DNA of 36,921 bases from positions 1 through 36,921 of the forward strand of contig JACDGV010000025.1 in NCBI GenBank assembly GCA_013821425.1. Reading direction: 5' to 3'. This DNA comes from Nitrosospira sp. GTDB taxonomy: Bacteria; Pseudomonadota; Gammaproteobacteria; Burkholderiales; Nitrosomonadaceae. Below are positions 25,839 through 35,833 of this stretch, in pieces. Position 1 is the first letter of the stretch, and each line of letters starts with the position of its first letter. Under the pieces are notes generated by a model. It was not told where the DNA came from, did not search any database, and worked only from the letters and a program-made list of their open reading frames with translations. The position numbers were made by a program, and so were the translations under genes.

Positions 25839-28800
25839 TCAGTAGATGACCCGGACATTCTCCGCCCTGAAATGCGCGGACAGGGATTGCAGCAGATTGT
25901 CCTGGAGGCTTACCCGCCACGTATTTCCCAGCTCAAGCTCGCAGGATGCACTCTTGTTGTGATAAACGACCAAAACCGGGCAGGTCCGGTTATTGCCACC
26001 TTTGGCTTTACCGGCATCACTGCCGCAACGATGAGGCGCAAGCAATTCTTTCAGTCCCAGGGCGCTGGATGAGCCGTTGCAATGAAGCTCCATACGTTTC
26101 GCATAGCGTGAGCGTGCGCTGTCGAGATCATACAGTTGATCAGCGATAATACGCAGTCCATACTCGTCATCGGCCCCCTTGCTGTTCAATCTGGCTTCCA
26201 CAATAAGCAACTGATCTTCTTTCACCCAAGTGCGCACAGACTCGAATAACTCGTTGTACACAACTAGCTCTACCCGTGCGCTGCCGTCATCTAGTACGAT
26301 CACGCCCATTCTGCCGCGTCTGGTTACTTGTGAGCGTATCGCGTAGACGATGCCTGCGAGGAGCTCGGACTCGCGTTGCGGATTCAACCGGTCCAGACGG
26401 GTGCGTACAAAATTTTTCAGTTCCTCGGCATACTCATTGAAGGGGTGTCCGCTTAAATAGAAACCCAACGCCATTTTTTCATTTTTCAGCTTTTCCTTTT
26501 CCGGCCATGGCGGCACATTTATCAGGTTCGATCCTTCCGCAGAGGCATGGCAATCGCCAAACAGGCTGACCTGATTGGCGGCGCGTCCTGCCTGCTCGGC
26601 GGATTCTAGCGCGATGCCTACCGATGCCAGCAGGCCGCCCCGATGACTGTCGATGGAATCGAACGCGCCGGCGCGGATAAGTGATTCGATAACGCGGCGG
26701 TTGACAATTCGCTTGTCGACGCGGCGGCAAAAATTGAACAGGTCGACATAAGGCCCATCCTTGTCGCGCGCTCCGATAATGGCGGTTATTGCCGATTCGC
26801 CCGTCCCTTTTACCGCACCCAGGCCATATCGTATGGTTTTACTATCTACCGGGATAAAGCGGTAACTGGACAGGTTGATGTCCGGCGGCAGCATGGCAAG
26901 CCCGTGGGCTAAACAGTCTTCGAAGAACGAATGCACCTTGTCGGTATCATCCATATCTGCGGACAGGGTGGCGGCCATGAATTCCGCCGGATAGTGCGCC
27001 TTCAGGAAAGCGGTCTGGAAGGCGATCAGCGCATAAGCCGCCGCATGGGACTTGTTGAATCCATAACCCGCGAATTTCTCCATTAGATCGAAGAGCTCCG
27101 CTGCGGCGCGCGCCGTTAATCCGTTCTTGGCCGCCCCTGCAACGAAGATGTCGCGATGCAAGGCCATTTCTTCCGGCTTTTTCTTGCCCATCGCCCGCCG
27201 CAGCAGATCGGCGCTACCCAGGCTGTACCCGCCTATCACCTGGGCTATTTGCATTACCTGCTCCTGATACACCATTACCCCATAGGTGGGCTCCAGTATG
27301 GGCTGCAATCGGGGATCGAGATACTCGACGCGCTTGCCGTGCTTGCGCTCGGTAAATTCCGGAATCAGGGACATCGGTCCGGGACGGTAAAGCGCGACTA
27401 ACGCGATAATGTCTTCAAAACGGTCCGGCTTGGCCTTCTGCAGGAGATCCTTCATCCCGCGCGACTCGAACTGGAACACCCCCACCGCATTGCCCTGCCG
27501 CAACAGAGCATAGGTGGATGGATCGTCCAGGGGAAGGTTCTCCAGCGAAAAGGATCCCGATTGCGCCTCAGTTCCGGCGTTTTGCTCACGCTCCCTGATG
27601 TACCTGACCGTCCAGTCGAGTATGGTCAAAGTGCGCAACCCCAGGAAGTCGAACTTCACCAAACCGATTTTTTCGACGTCATCCTTATCCAGCTGGCTTA
27701 TTACCGACTCGCCAGAGTCTGTGCAATAGACCGGGCAGAAATCGGTGATTTTTCCCGATGCGATCAGTACGCCGCCCGCGTGCATGCCTACATTACGGGT
27801 CAGTCCTTCGAGGCGCTCCGCCAACTCCAGCAGATTGCGCACCTCCTCCTCCGCTTGCGCGCGCTCGTTCAGTTGAGGCTCCTCTTCGCGCGCCTTTTTC
27901 AGGGTCATGCCGAGATCGAATGGCACCAGCTTCGCCAACTGGTCCACGAAGCTGTAAGGTAAATCCAGCACTCGCCCAACGTCGCGAACCACGGCTTTTG
28001 CCGCCATGGTCCCGAACGTCGCGATCTGCGAAACGCTCTCGCCGCCATATTTCTGTTTCACGTAGTCGATTACGTGTTCGCGTCCGTCCTGGCAGAAATC
28101 GATATCGAAATCAGGCATGGAAACGCGTTCAGGATTGAGAAAACGCTCGAACAGCAAATCGTAGCGAAGGGGGTCAAGGTCGGTAATGCCCAGGGAGTAG
28201 GCGACCAGCGAGCCTGCACCAGAGCCTCGGCCAGGCCCTACCGGCACGCCATTTTTCTTGGCCCAGTTGATGAAATCGGCCACAATCAGAAAATAACCGG
28301 CGAACCCCATCTGCACGATGATATCCGCCTCAAAATCGAGCCGTGCCCGATATTCCGGTGTCGCCGCGTTTCGCTGGATCGCGTCAGGAAAAAGCACTTG
28401 CATGCGCGCTTCCAGGCCGGCCACGGCCTGTTTGCGCAAGTAGAGATCCAGGCTCTCGTTACCGGGTGTGGGAAACAACGGCAGGCGGTTTACGCCTAAT
28501 TCCAGCACAAGATTGCAGCGCCGGGCGATTTCCACGGCATTGGTGAGCGCCGAAGGCACATCCGCGAACAATTCCGCCATTTCCGCCTGGCTCTTGAGAT
28601 ACTGCTGCTCAGTGCAATGCTTGGGGCGGCGGCGGTCGCCCAGCACGTAACCTTCTGCGATGCAGACCCTCGCCTCATGGGCGCGGTAGTCTTCCGGGTT
28701 CAGGAATTGCACCGGGTGTGTTGCCACCACCGGCAAATGCAGTGCGGAAGCCAGCATCAATGATCGCTGCACGAGGGACTCGGCCCCCGCGTGCCCCGCC

Positions 28801-29327
28801 CGTTGTACCTCGATATAAAAACGGCCGGCAAAAAGGCGGGCCCACTCGCGGGCGGATATATCCGCCTGGGTCGTATCATTTTGCAAGAGCGACAGGCCGA
28901 TATCGCCGAGATTCGCGCCTGACAGCGCGATCAGTCCATCTGTTCCCATTTCGCCTTCGCTTAGCCAGCATCTCCTGATTTCCGCGCGCCCGCGGTGCTG
29001 GTTTTCGCGATAGGCGCGTGAGAGGAGGCGGCATAACAGCAGATAGCCCGAATGGGACTGACACAACAGCAAGAGGCGCGCGGGCTTGCCCCGATCGGTT
29101 TCGTTACTAATCCAGACATCACAGCCGATTATCGGCTTTATGCCTTCGCTTCGCGCTTCCTGGTAGAACTTCACCAGGCCGAACAGGTTGGATAGGTCGG
29201 TCAATGCCAGGGCGGGCATGCCGTCGGCAACCGCCTTTGCTACCGCTTCGTCGACCCGCACTATGCCGTCTACTATGGAATACTCGCTGTGCATGCGCAA
29301 GTGTATGAAATGGGGCAATGATGGCAT
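25839..29327 (-). CDS. dnaE: DNA polymerase III alpha subunit
   Basis: The replicative polymerase. From ATG 29327 it has 1162 residues and opens MPSLPHFIHLRMHSEYSIVDG, the PHP domain start; an upstream in-frame start at 29378 adds 17 residues not seen in the family. The catalytic aspartates are Asp406 and Asp408 (MPDFDIDF) and Asp560 (LVKFDFLGLRTL). The fingers and beta-clamp regions follow, and an OB-fold (VTRRGRMGVIVLDDGSARVELV) lies near the C-terminus. The PHP motif has His and Glu changes like E. coli DnaE, so proofreading is likely by a separate epsilon subunit. It stands apart from other replication genes; a dyad and a TATAAA box lie just upstream. Confidence 0.97.
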   Translation of the reverse strand: MPSLPHFIHLRMHSEYSIVDGIVRVDEAVAKAVADGMPALALTDLSNLFGLVKFYQEARSEGIKPIIGCDVWISNETDRGKPARLLLLCQSHSGYLLLCRLLSRAYRENQHRGRAEIRRCWLSEGEMGTDGLIALSGANLGDIGLSLLQNDTTQADISAREWARLFAGRFYIEVQRAGHAGAESLVQRSLMLASALHLPVVATHPVQFLNPEDYRAHEARVCIAEGYVLGDRRRPKHCTEQQYLKSQAEMAELFADVPSALTNAVEIARRCNLVLELGVNRLPLFPTPGNESLDLYLRKQAVAGLEARMQVLFPDAIQRNAATPEYRARLDFEADIIVQMGFAGYFLIVADFINWAKKNGVPVGPGRGSGAGSLVAYSLGITDLDPLRYDLLFERFLNPERVSMPDFDIDFCQDGREHVIDYVKQKYGGESVSQIATFGTMAAKAVVRDVGRVLDLPYSFVDQLAKLVPFDLGMTLKKAREEEPQLNERAQAEEEVRNLLELAERLEGLTRNVGMHAGGVLIASGKITDFCPVYCTDSGESVISQLDKDDVEKIGLVKFDFLGLRTLTILDWTVRYIREREQNAGTEAQSGSFSLENLPLDDPSTYALLRQGNAVGVFQFESRGMKDLLQKAKPDRFEDIIALVALYRPGPMSLIPEFTERKHGKRVEYLDPRLQPILEPTYGVMVYQEQVMQIAQVIGGYSLGSADLLRRAMGKKKPEEMALHRDIFVAGAAKNGLTARAAAELFDLMEKFAGYGFNKSHAAAYALIAFQTAFLKAHYPAEFMAATLSADMDDTDKVHSFFEDCLAHGLAMLPPDINLSSYRFIPVDSKTIRYGLGAVKGTGESAITAIIGARDKDGPYVDLFNFCRRVDKRIVNRRVIESLIRAGAFDSIDSHRGGLLASVGIALESAEQAGRAANQVSLFGDCHASAEGSNLINVPPWPEKEKLKNEKMALGFYLSGHPFNEYAEELKNFVRTRLDRLNPQRESELLAGIVYAIRSQVTRRGRMGVIVLDDGSARVELVVYNELFESVRTWVKEDQLLIVEARLNSKGADDEYGLRIIADQLYDLDSARSRYAKRMELHCNGSSSALGLKELLAPHRCGSDAGKAKGGNNRTCPVLVVYHNKSASCELELGNTWRVSLQDNLLQSLSAHFRAENVRVIY

Positions 29328-29343
29328 AGTGTGGCAAGGTTGA

Positions 29344-29411
29344 TTCGAAATCGGAGTATTTATACCTGTTGCGGACAAGCCGGTTCACGAGGTAACCAAT
29401 TTACACCTCGT
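29344..29411 (-). promoter_or_regulatory. Putative dnaE promoter with upstream dyad
   Basis: A TATAAA box at about 29361-29366 (minus strand) lies some 35 bases before the dnaE ATG. The -35 is poor. Just upstream is a perfect 7-bp inverted repeat, ACGAGGT (29387-29393) and ACCTCGT (29405-29411), around an 11-base loop. It could be an operator or an RNA hairpin. Confidence 0.3.
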
Positions 29412-29460
29412 CCGGCACTGGAGAGATTTCGATTTTACACCAATTAAAGCTCCCGCCTCT

Positions 29461-29475
29461 CCGCGCTCCGCGCGG
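29461..29475 (-). terminator. Possible hairpin terminator after the yheT-type gene
   Basis: A 6-bp GC-only stem CCGCGC, loop TCC, GCGCGG lies about 50 bases after the stop of the hydrolase gene. There is no T run on the minus strand side, so termination is uncertain. Confidence 0.3.
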
Positions 29476-29522
29476 CGGCTGTCAGTTATTATTAGCGGGA
29501 AACCAGCGAGAGGGCAGATATC

Positions 29523-30566
29523 TCAGGAAATCTGAAGCGCAGGCAGGGCATTCAAAGGCTGGGGCACAGCCCGCGCGCCTTGTTCACCGAAGAAACTAAG
29601 AATTCTTTCTGGTAGCCATGTCAATCTACCGGGGAACGGGGTGCTCAAAAACCCGGCGTGTCCACCCTCTTCCGGAAATTCCAGCACCACCGAGGCTGAA
29701 ACCTCATCCGGTGCCGGCAGCGCGGAGGCGGGCATGAAAGGATCATTGAGGGCGTTTATGACCAGGGTGGGCACCTCGATATGCCTGAGCCAGGGCTTGC
29801 TGCTCGACCGGTCCCAGTAGTCTTCGGTATCGCGAAAGCCATGCAGCGGCGCAGTTACCAGGTTATCGAACTCGTATAACGTGGCACACGCAGAGATGTC
29901 CGCTGAATTGAGCAGGCCCGGAAAGTGCTCGAGTTTTTCCAGCGCTTTGTGTTTTAGCGTTTTGAGAAAATGGCGTGTATAGAGCAGATTGAAGCCCGAG
30001 GCCAGGGCCTGCCCGGCGGCGGCAAGATCCAGCGGCACAGAGACCGCGGCAACGCCGTCGAGCAGTTTGCCGGCGTGCCTTCCTTGCTCGCCGAGCCATT
30101 TCAACAAAGCGTTGCCCCCCAATGAAACTCCTACCGCATAAAGCGGAAGTCGGTAACCCGGCCGTCCGCTCTGTTCGCTTATCCGGCGAAGTATGCAATC
30201 GATTTCGGTCGAGTCACCGGCGTGATAGGCACGCGGAAGACGGTTGGGCGATCCGGAACAACCCCGAAAATGGACTAACGCCCCGCGCCAGCCAAGTTGC
30301 CGCAGCAATGTCATCATATTCACGACATAGTGACTGCATGAACCTCCCTCGAGCCCATGGAACAGCACTACCAGCGGCGCATCTGGCAGATTATCCAGCC
30401 AGTCAACATCAATGAAATCCCCATCGTCCAATTCCCAGCGCTCACGCCGGTAGCCTATCGAAGGGCGGGCAAGGAGGTAGGGATAAATAGTCTGCGCGTG
30501 ACCGCCACGCAACCAGGCAGGGGCAGAATAGGGCCTGGCACACAAAGGGAAAGAGGAGGTTTTCAA
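29523..30566 (-). CDS. Alpha/beta hydrolase, YheT (UPF0017) family
   Basis: 347 residues. The fold is clear: the N-terminal GGHAQTIYPYL motif, LVVLFHGLEGGSCSHYV (oxyanion loop), ALVHFRGCSGSPNRLPRAYHAGDS, nucleophile elbow GVSLGGNALLKWLGE, the acid region VINALNDPFMPASALP and the catalytic His in EEGGHAGFLS. Family members are esterases of unknown physiological substrate, and one bacterial relative acts on lipids. It precedes dnaE on the same strand, 195 bases away, but a shared transcript is doubtful given the hairpin between them. Confidence 0.9.
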   Translation of the reverse strand: MKTSSFPLCARPYSAPAWLRGGHAQTIYPYLLARPSIGYRRERWELDDGDFIDVDWLDNLPDAPLVVLFHGLEGGSCSHYVVNMMTLLRQLGWRGALVHFRGCSGSPNRLPRAYHAGDSTEIDCILRRISEQSGRPGYRLPLYAVGVSLGGNALLKWLGEQGRHAGKLLDGVAAVSVPLDLAAAGQALASGFNLLYTRHFLKTLKHKALEKLEHFPGLLNSADISACATLYEFDNLVTAPLHGFRDTEDYWDRSSSKPWLRHIEVPTLVINALNDPFMPASALPAPDEVSASVVLEFPEEGGHAGFLSTPFPGRLTWLPERILSFFGEQGARAVPQPLNALPALQIS

Positions 30567-30954
30567 GCTCAGTCTTGGGAGGCTGTCGGATTCAAAGGGT
30601 GGGAATAGGTAACCGCCGATCCGTGATCGTATTAGTAGAGCAAATATAACAAAAATAAAACCACGAGGTCCAGATTAAATAGTTGTCAGGCGAGTGTAAG
30701 GACGGCTTTTGGTCTAACCGGCCACCTGAAACCGGCGAGCGCAGCTTTCCGGGTGAGCACGGGGCCTCTCGTATTCCTCGCACCCTCTTGAACGGAGACA
30801 CTTTCGTTGCGGGCGCAGCCATAAAAACCGCTAAACGGCTACAAGGCGGGGAGGGGGCAAGCTTCTGGCTGCCCCCCAGGAAATACATGGCGGGGACCGT
30901 GAACAGGGGGCGAGGAGCCAGGATTCATCTGTTCTGCTCAATAAATAGGAGAAC
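30567..30954. other. Gene-free region between the hydrolase and the response regulator
   Basis: 388 bases in which I can support no gene. Near its right end a 7-bp stem GGGGGCA (30853-30859) and TGCCCCC (30870-30876), loop 10, could terminate the phosphorelay operon on the minus strand, though no T run follows. An AT-rich patch at 30630-30680 is the likely promoter of the hydrolase. The middle part (30690-30830) is GC-rich and could fold, but it matches no riboswitch I know. Confidence 0.35.
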
Positions 30955-32217
30955 TTAAATGTCGTTCCACTTTTTCTGGGCCAGTATCCTGTTAATCTTT
31001 ATCGTGCGTAAAACGTGATCCACCTTGCCGATCAGGGTCTCGCGCTCGATCGGTTTCACCATGAAGTCGATTGCGCCGGCCTGAAGGCTTTCGATCACGA
31101 TATTTTCTTCACTTCTCCCGGTCATCATTATCACGGGCAGGCTTGCAAAGCCCGGAACGGATTTCAGGCGCCGGGTGGTTTCAATGCCATCAATGCCGGG
31201 CATCATGAAATCCATGAGGACAAGATCGGGCCGTAGTGTATGCAAAACGTCAAGCGCCGCGAGGCCGCCATCGGCGTATTCAATGCGATAGCTCATCGTT
31301 TCAAGGATTTTTCCCACAATCGTTCGCTGGAATTCATCGTCATCCACAATCAGGACTGCGGGATACAACCGGTCGGCCATCGCATTAAGTGTGCGCGCCG
31401 CCTCGATCTGGGGGACGCACTCCTGCCCGAATCCATTTATCCACAACTCCAGTGGTTGCGCCGCTTCTGTGACGGTGCGCAAACGCGGCTCGATTTCCTC
31501 TCGCTTGAAGCGCTCGAATTTCTGTTTTATACCCTCGCCGCTCTGGCTGGAATCAGGTGGTTCTCCTTGGGCAAGCTGCCTGGAAAACTGATCCAGGGCA
31601 GAACCGATATCCTGTTCGGCTTGGCGCGCGGAATGGCGCGTTTTCCCAATTTGCTGGTTTCCTTGCGCCACGTGCTTTTGCAGAAGCTTCTCCATTTTGT
31701 TCAAATGGCGTGCCTGGGTCGCGAATTCGCCTGCTGTCGGGCTCGCTCCCGATGCAGTAAGTTCACGTAGTGCGAGGTGAGCGGCCATGAGCAAACGCGG
31801 TGCATCGTATGCCATCGGCCAGAAAAGCACATAGTCGTGAAAACGGCCTCTCCTGCAAAGTTGATATGCTTGGGTAACGGCATTCTTGTCGCACAAGATA
31901 ATGGTACGGTGATCCAGTGAGGCGGCCTTTTCGCTGCGTTTACACAGGTTGCGATAATAATGTTCCGACTTATCCAGGAGATTGAATGCCAGCACCAGCA
32001 TGTTAGGGCTGCGAAGCTCAAAATCCTCTACCGCGCGGTCAGGACCTGTGGAAACGAAGACATTATCGAATTCGGCATCCAGCAGTGTCTTGATCAGATC
32101 CGCGTCAGAGATATTATCCGACGCGACAAGTATGGTCGCAGTATCCCGATACGACTTACTTATCATCGGGTCCTTTCGAACGTGCGGCCCGCTGCCATTT
32201 TTCCGGGTATCAGACAT
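30955..32217 (-). CDS. Response regulator with degenerate and intact receiver domains
   Basis: A cytosolic phosphorelay protein of 420 residues. The N-terminal ~145 residues have receiver-like strand-helix order (TATILVASDNISDADLI), but the phospho-acceptor region reads PNMLVLAFNLLDKSE, with no Asp at 77-78, so it is a pseudo-receiver. A middle helical segment (about 160-280) may form a coiled coil. The C-terminal receiver is intact: ILIVDDDEF-like (AVLIVDDDEFQRTIV), Asp336 in DLVLMDFMMPGIDG, Thr in VIMMTGRSE and Lys in DFMVKPIERE. No HTH, GGDEF, EAL or other output follows. The start is ATG 32217 or ATG 32166; the second has AAAGGA just upstream and begins MISKSYRD. It follows the hybrid kinase by 5 bases, its clear partner. 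Confidence 0.9.
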   Translation of the reverse strand: MSDTRKNGSGPHVRKDPMISKSYRDTATILVASDNISDADLIKTLLDAEFDNVFVSTGPDRAVEDFELRSPNMLVLAFNLLDKSEHYYRNLCKRSEKAASLDHRTIILCDKNAVTQAYQLCRRGRFHDYVLFWPMAYDAPRLLMAAHLALRELTASGASPTAGEFATQARHLNKMEKLLQKHVAQGNQQIGKTRHSARQAEQDIGSALDQFSRQLAQGEPPDSSQSGEGIKQKFERFKREEIEPRLRTVTEAAQPLELWINGFGQECVPQIEAARTLNAMADRLYPAVLIVDDDEFQRTIVGKILETMSYRIEYADGGLAALDVLHTLRPDLVLMDFMMPGIDGIETTRRLKSVPGFASLPVIMMTGRSEENIVIESLQAGAIDFMVKPIERETLIGKVDHVLRTIKINRILAQKKWNDI

Positions 32218-32222
32218 GGTGC

Positions 32223-35147
32223 TTACGATGAAGCAAGGTACTTATCCAGAGCGGCTATTTCAACCTCGAAGAGAGGCACGAAAACGGCAAGTTCCACATC
32301 CTCATTAGCAGAGCAGGCTTCTTCCATCCTGCCGCACAATTCGCCGAGCGCCAACGCGCCCACGGAGCGGGCCGAAGATTTGAGCTTGTGGGCGGCAGCG
32401 CCGGCCTGTGCCTTATGACCCGCCTTATAGGCCGCGCAAAGCTCAGCCGCCGTCTTTGTCGCGGTACTCCGGAAACTCTGCAGGCATTCATTTATCACAG
32501 CAGGATCATTTCCCACCAGTCTTTCCAGAACACCTATGTCCATGGGTTCCGTACTCCTGGCCGTCATCGCGGCGCTGGCCAGTGGGGCAATGTGACTGGA
32601 TTCCGAACCGGAACTTGGGGCCGGCAGCCATTTCTCCAGCATTTTCTTCAAATCCACAAGCTGGACGGGTTTGCTCAAGTAATCATCCATCCCTGTGGCG
32701 CGGCAATACTCGGCTTCGCCCTTGAGAGCATTGGCCGTTATGGCTATAATTGGTGCACGCGACCTGCCTGCTTCGCTGGCGCGGATAGCGGCGCACAATT
32801 CATAGCCGTCCATCTCAGGCATGTGCAGGTCCGTGAGCAGCAGAGAATAACCTCCCTTTCTCCATGTATCCAGCGCCTCGCGCCCATTACCGGCGAGATC
32901 AACCGTATAGCCGAGTAACGCAAGCTGATGCCGTATCACCTTCTGGTTGGTTTCGTTGTCTTCGGCAACAAGGATCAGTTCATCCCGTCGTCCGGCCTGC
33001 GTATTTTGTCCGGTTCCAGGACGTATCTCATCAGCGAAAAAGCGCACCGTTGTTTCCGCATTGGTGTTTCTGGCCGCAAGAGCCACTGCTTCGATAGCAA
33101 ATTGACGGGAGAGGATATTGCCATCCACGGTGACGATTCCACCCTGCCTGACGCGTGGCGGCGCGCGACGCCGTCCACGTTCAATAACAACAAAACGGAC
33201 ATCAAGCCCAGGCCGGGTGCGTATCGCGGCATTGAGGCCATCCAGTTGCGGTGCGGCGCCTTCGGTATCGATAACCACTATCCACAACCCAGGGGGGCAA
33301 CGCCCTATCCATTCCAATACGGCCGAGGTGTGGGGCACTTGCTCTACTTTTGCACCCGCGTGTCTAAGATAGACGGCGAGGTCGGGAGCTAATCCGTCTT
33401 CGTTACCCGCAATAAGGCAGGATAGCCCGGCTATTTCACGTGCGCCTCGATCCGCGTCGTGCTTGCCCGGCACTGGCTCGAAAGGCAGACGCACTGTAAA
33501 CCTGCTACCCTCCCCCACCGAACTTTGCACGCTGATTTCTCCTTCCATCATTTCGACCAGGTTGCGTGAGATGGCCAATCCCAAACCGGTGCCGCCAAAG
33601 CGGCGCGTCGTTGAAATATCGGCCTGTGTAAACGCGGTGAACAATTTGGCCTGGGTTTTGTCATCCATGCCTACGCCGTTATCCTTAACCTGGAACTCCA
33701 CCGTCATGCGTTTGACGCCTTGGTGGGCGAGAACGATGCGCATCGAAACCCTGCCCTGCCGCTGCTGGTTGCTGGAAAATTTGATGGCATTCGTAGCCAG
33801 GTTAAGAAGAATCTGGCGCAGCCGCAGACCGTCGCCCAATACTTCGCGGGGAATACGAGGATCAATGAACAAAATCAGCTTCACACCCTTTTTCTGCGCC
33901 ATCTGGTCGAGTATATTGCAGACCTTTTCTACCACATCGGTTATCGCTACCGGCACGCGTTCGAGCTGCAACTTGCCCGCCTCGATCTTGGAGAAATCGA
34001 GAATGTCGTCAATGATACCCAGCAAAGACAACGCGGATTCACGCGCCAGTTCGACCATTTCGACCTGGCTTTCCCGGAGGCTGGTCTGGTGCAGTACGTC
34101 GATCATGCCGATCACGCCATTCATCGGCGTGCGAATTTCGTGGCTCATCGCCGCGAGAAAGTCTGACTTTGCCTGGTTTGCCTCCACGGCTTCGCGCCGC
34201 GCATTCTCCAGTTCGGCAGTGCGCTGCGCTACCATCACTTCCAGTTCCTGGTTGTAGCGGCCGCGGTTGAAGTGTACGCTAGCGACGGCCCGAGAGAGCC
34301 GGCCGATCTCGTCCTGCGCATTTACGCCAAGATGCGGCGTGTAACCTTTCCTGCTCATTTTCCTGGTCTGGCGTTCCAGTATCTCCAGGTCCTCGATTTT
34401 TCGGAATATGAACAAATATGAGAGGCCGAGCCAAACGATAAGAGAGCCTAACGCAAGGAAAACGCCAGAAACGAAAAGGTTTGTGCGGCCTTGCGCACTG
34501 GCGATAGCGCGGGCTATGCGCTCGTCAAACATGTCATGGAACTGGTTTATCAACCCCATGATTTTTGCCTTCGCTTTGTGGTATTTCTCGTCATGCAAGA
34601 TGAGCCGACCCAGCCCAGGGTCCGGTGCCGCCTTCACGTTGAACTGTCCGGAGGCATTTTTGAAAAGCCCCTTCACGGCGTTCAAGGCAACGAGTTCCAG
34701 TTGCACCAGTTCGTTTGAGATATTTTCGGCTTCTTCAAGTTTAGCGCGCTCAGCCGGTGTGAAGCCTAGCTCCTCCCATCTTGCACGCAGGGAAAGCCTT
34801 TGGTTTTCATGCCGGGGACGGAAATCGGGATCGCCCATGACGAGGTCCCAGTAGCCGCGCTCATAGTGGCGCGGTGGTGCCACCTCCCCGTTGCGGATGG
34901 CAAGCGTGTGCCAATACATACGCTCAAAGTCAGGCTCGCCGGTACTGATAAAGCTGCGGGCCAGCCGTGTCAGATCGTCGGAGGATTGCCGTAGCTCGTC
35001 CACGATCAGCGAAGAAGCGTAACGCCTGTCCTGGGCTTGCGTTAGTTTTTCCTGCTCGAAGAAGCGGAGTATGACAAACGTTATAAGTAGAAGAATGAGC
35101 AGACCCGTTACGAGGTAAAAGATGTGGCTTGATTTGCGGATGGTCAT
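32223..35147 (-). CDS. Hybrid sensor histidine kinase with receiver and Hpt domains
   Basis: A membrane-bound tripartite kinase, 974 residues from ATG 35147 (strong GGGAGGATA ribosome binding site; an earlier in-frame start at 35195 is unlikely). The order is membrane helix (about 10-28), a periplasmic sensor of about 190 residues rich in charged helices, a second membrane helix ([19 protein letters not shown]), a HAMP-like linker and coiled coil, HisKA with His336 ([15 protein letters not shown]), HATPase with N box ([10 protein letters not shown]), DNGVGMD and GTGLGLAIS, then a degenerate receiver ([20 protein letters not shown]), a true receiver with Asp773 ([15 protein letters not shown]) and an Hpt domain with His920 ([13 protein letters not shown]). 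Phosphate should pass His336-Asp773-His920 and then to the regulator downstream. The signal is unknown. The layout resembles BarA/ArcB-type kinases. Confidence 0.95.
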   Translation of the reverse strand: MTIRKSSHIFYLVTGLLILLLITFVILRFFEQEKLTQAQDRRYASSLIVDELRQSSDDLTRLARSFISTGEPDFERMYWHTLAIRNGEVAPPRHYERGYWDLVMGDPDFRPRHENQRLSLRARWEELGFTPAERAKLEEAENISNELVQLELVALNAVKGLFKNASGQFNVKAAPDPGLGRLILHDEKYHKAKAKIMGLINQFHDMFDERIARAIASAQGRTNLFVSGVFLALGSLIVWLGLSYLFIFRKIEDLEILERQTRKMSRKGYTPHLGVNAQDEIGRLSRAVASVHFNRGRYNQELEVMVAQRTAELENARREAVEANQAKSDFLAAMSHEIRTPMNGVIGMIDVLHQTSLRESQVEMVELARESALSLLGIIDDILDFSKIEAGKLQLERVPVAITDVVEKVCNILDQMAQKKGVKLILFIDPRIPREVLGDGLRLRQILLNLATNAIKFSSNQQRQGRVSMRIVLAHQGVKRMTVEFQVKDNGVGMDDKTQAKLFTAFTQADISTTRRFGGTGLGLAISRNLVEMMEGEISVQSSVGEGSRFTVRLPFEPVPGKHDADRGAREIAGLSCLIAGNEDGLAPDLAVYLRHAGAKVEQVPHTSAVLEWIGRCPPGLWIVVIDTEGAAPQLDGLNAAIRTRPGLDVRFVVIERGRRRAPPRVRQGGIVTVDGNILSRQFAIEAVALAARNTNAETTVRFFADEIRPGTGQNTQAGRRDELILVAEDNETNQKVIRHQLALLGYTVDLAGNGREALDTWRKGGYSLLLTDLHMPEMDGYELCAAIRASEAGRSRAPIIAITANALKGEAEYCRATGMDDYLSKPVQLVDLKKMLEKWLPAPSSGSESSHIAPLASAAMTARSTEPMDIGVLERLVGNDPAVINECLQSFRSTATKTAAELCAAYKAGHKAQAGAAAHKLKSSARSVGALALGELCGRMEEACSANEDVELAVFVPLFEVEIAALDKYLASS

Positions 35148-35543
35148 ATCTATCCTCCCGGAGAATCCGGGGCAGGGTGGAAGTACAAATAGCATTTAAC
35201 GGCCGCGGCGTGCCAGGGTTAAGGCTGAAAAATTATTTACGGAAGGAAGGCGCCCGCTTGGTCAAGATCCGGCGAGTTCGCGCCCCATTTGAAGTGCGAA
35301 TTAACCCCCAGCTTGCAGGGGAATATCCTGGTTACGGTTCCGGACACATAAAAAAGCCATAATGCCGTGAGCAGGCCGCATCCGGTGAACAGGGCCGGAT
35401 AGCACTTTCGAAAACGGAACCTCGAGCGGGCTCCTTCGCTTGCCGCCGATCCGGCTTTCCTGTCCCCGATTCGCGCCCGCCGCCCGCGTAGAACTACCGA
35501 TTCAATGGTTCTCCGTAGGTTTTAAACGACGAAGGGACCCATC
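35148..35543. other. Gene-free region upstream of the hybrid kinase
   Basis: About 396 bases with no gene I can support. It should hold the promoter of the phosphorelay operon (minus strand). AGAAC and GTTCT near 35490-35515 could pair across 13 bases. An open plus-strand frame near 35129-35362 has no ribosome binding site and unlikely composition. Confidence 0.3.
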
Positions 35544-35783
35544 TTAATCGCCGGCACGTCGCACTCTTGCTTTGAATACCGATGGGAAAACCCGGCTGTT
35601 CAGGCGCTCGCGATCAGGGGCCAGTACTTTCTGGATCAAAACACTGACCCGCTTCGGCTTCATTCCAGCAGCAGCCATCTGATACTCTCGCCTCACCAGC
35701 CGATGACTGTCAGCAGTCAGGCCAGCGTTCGTCTTGAGAGTATGTTCTTCCACGTTAACAAACGGGGATGGCATTTTTAGCAA
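35544..35783 (-). CDS. Small hypothetical protein
   Basis: A 79-codon frame, strongly basic in its second half (KPKRVSVLIQKVL, then VFKARVRRAGD), that I do not recognise. There is no good ribosome binding site before ATG 35783; a second ATG four codons in is possible. It could be a true small basic protein or a remnant. It is divergent from the decayed toxin-antitoxin region. Confidence 0.3.
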   Translation of the reverse strand: MLKMPSPFVNVEEHTLKTNAGLTADSHRLVRREYQMAAAGMKPKRVSVLIQKVLAPDRERLNSRVFPSVFKARVRRAGD

Positions 35784-35833
35784 ACGATCCCACTAAAATC
35801 AGTTATTAAAAGTCATTAGGTGATTGACAGAGA

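Noticed and set aside
30690-30890. Riboswitch-like fold (cyclic-di-GMP or cobalamin type)
   Set aside because: The region is GC-rich and can fold, but none of the conserved core sequences of these riboswitches is present on either strand.
31240-31770. Plus-strand frame of 176 codons, and similar long frames opposite the kinase
   Set aside because: They are antisense to clear receiver and kinase domains, have no ribosome binding sites, and are an effect of GC-rich codon bias.
35129-35362. Plus-strand frame of 77 codons upstream of the kinase
   Set aside because: It starts inside the kinase N-terminus region, has no ribosome binding site, and its composition is not protein-like.
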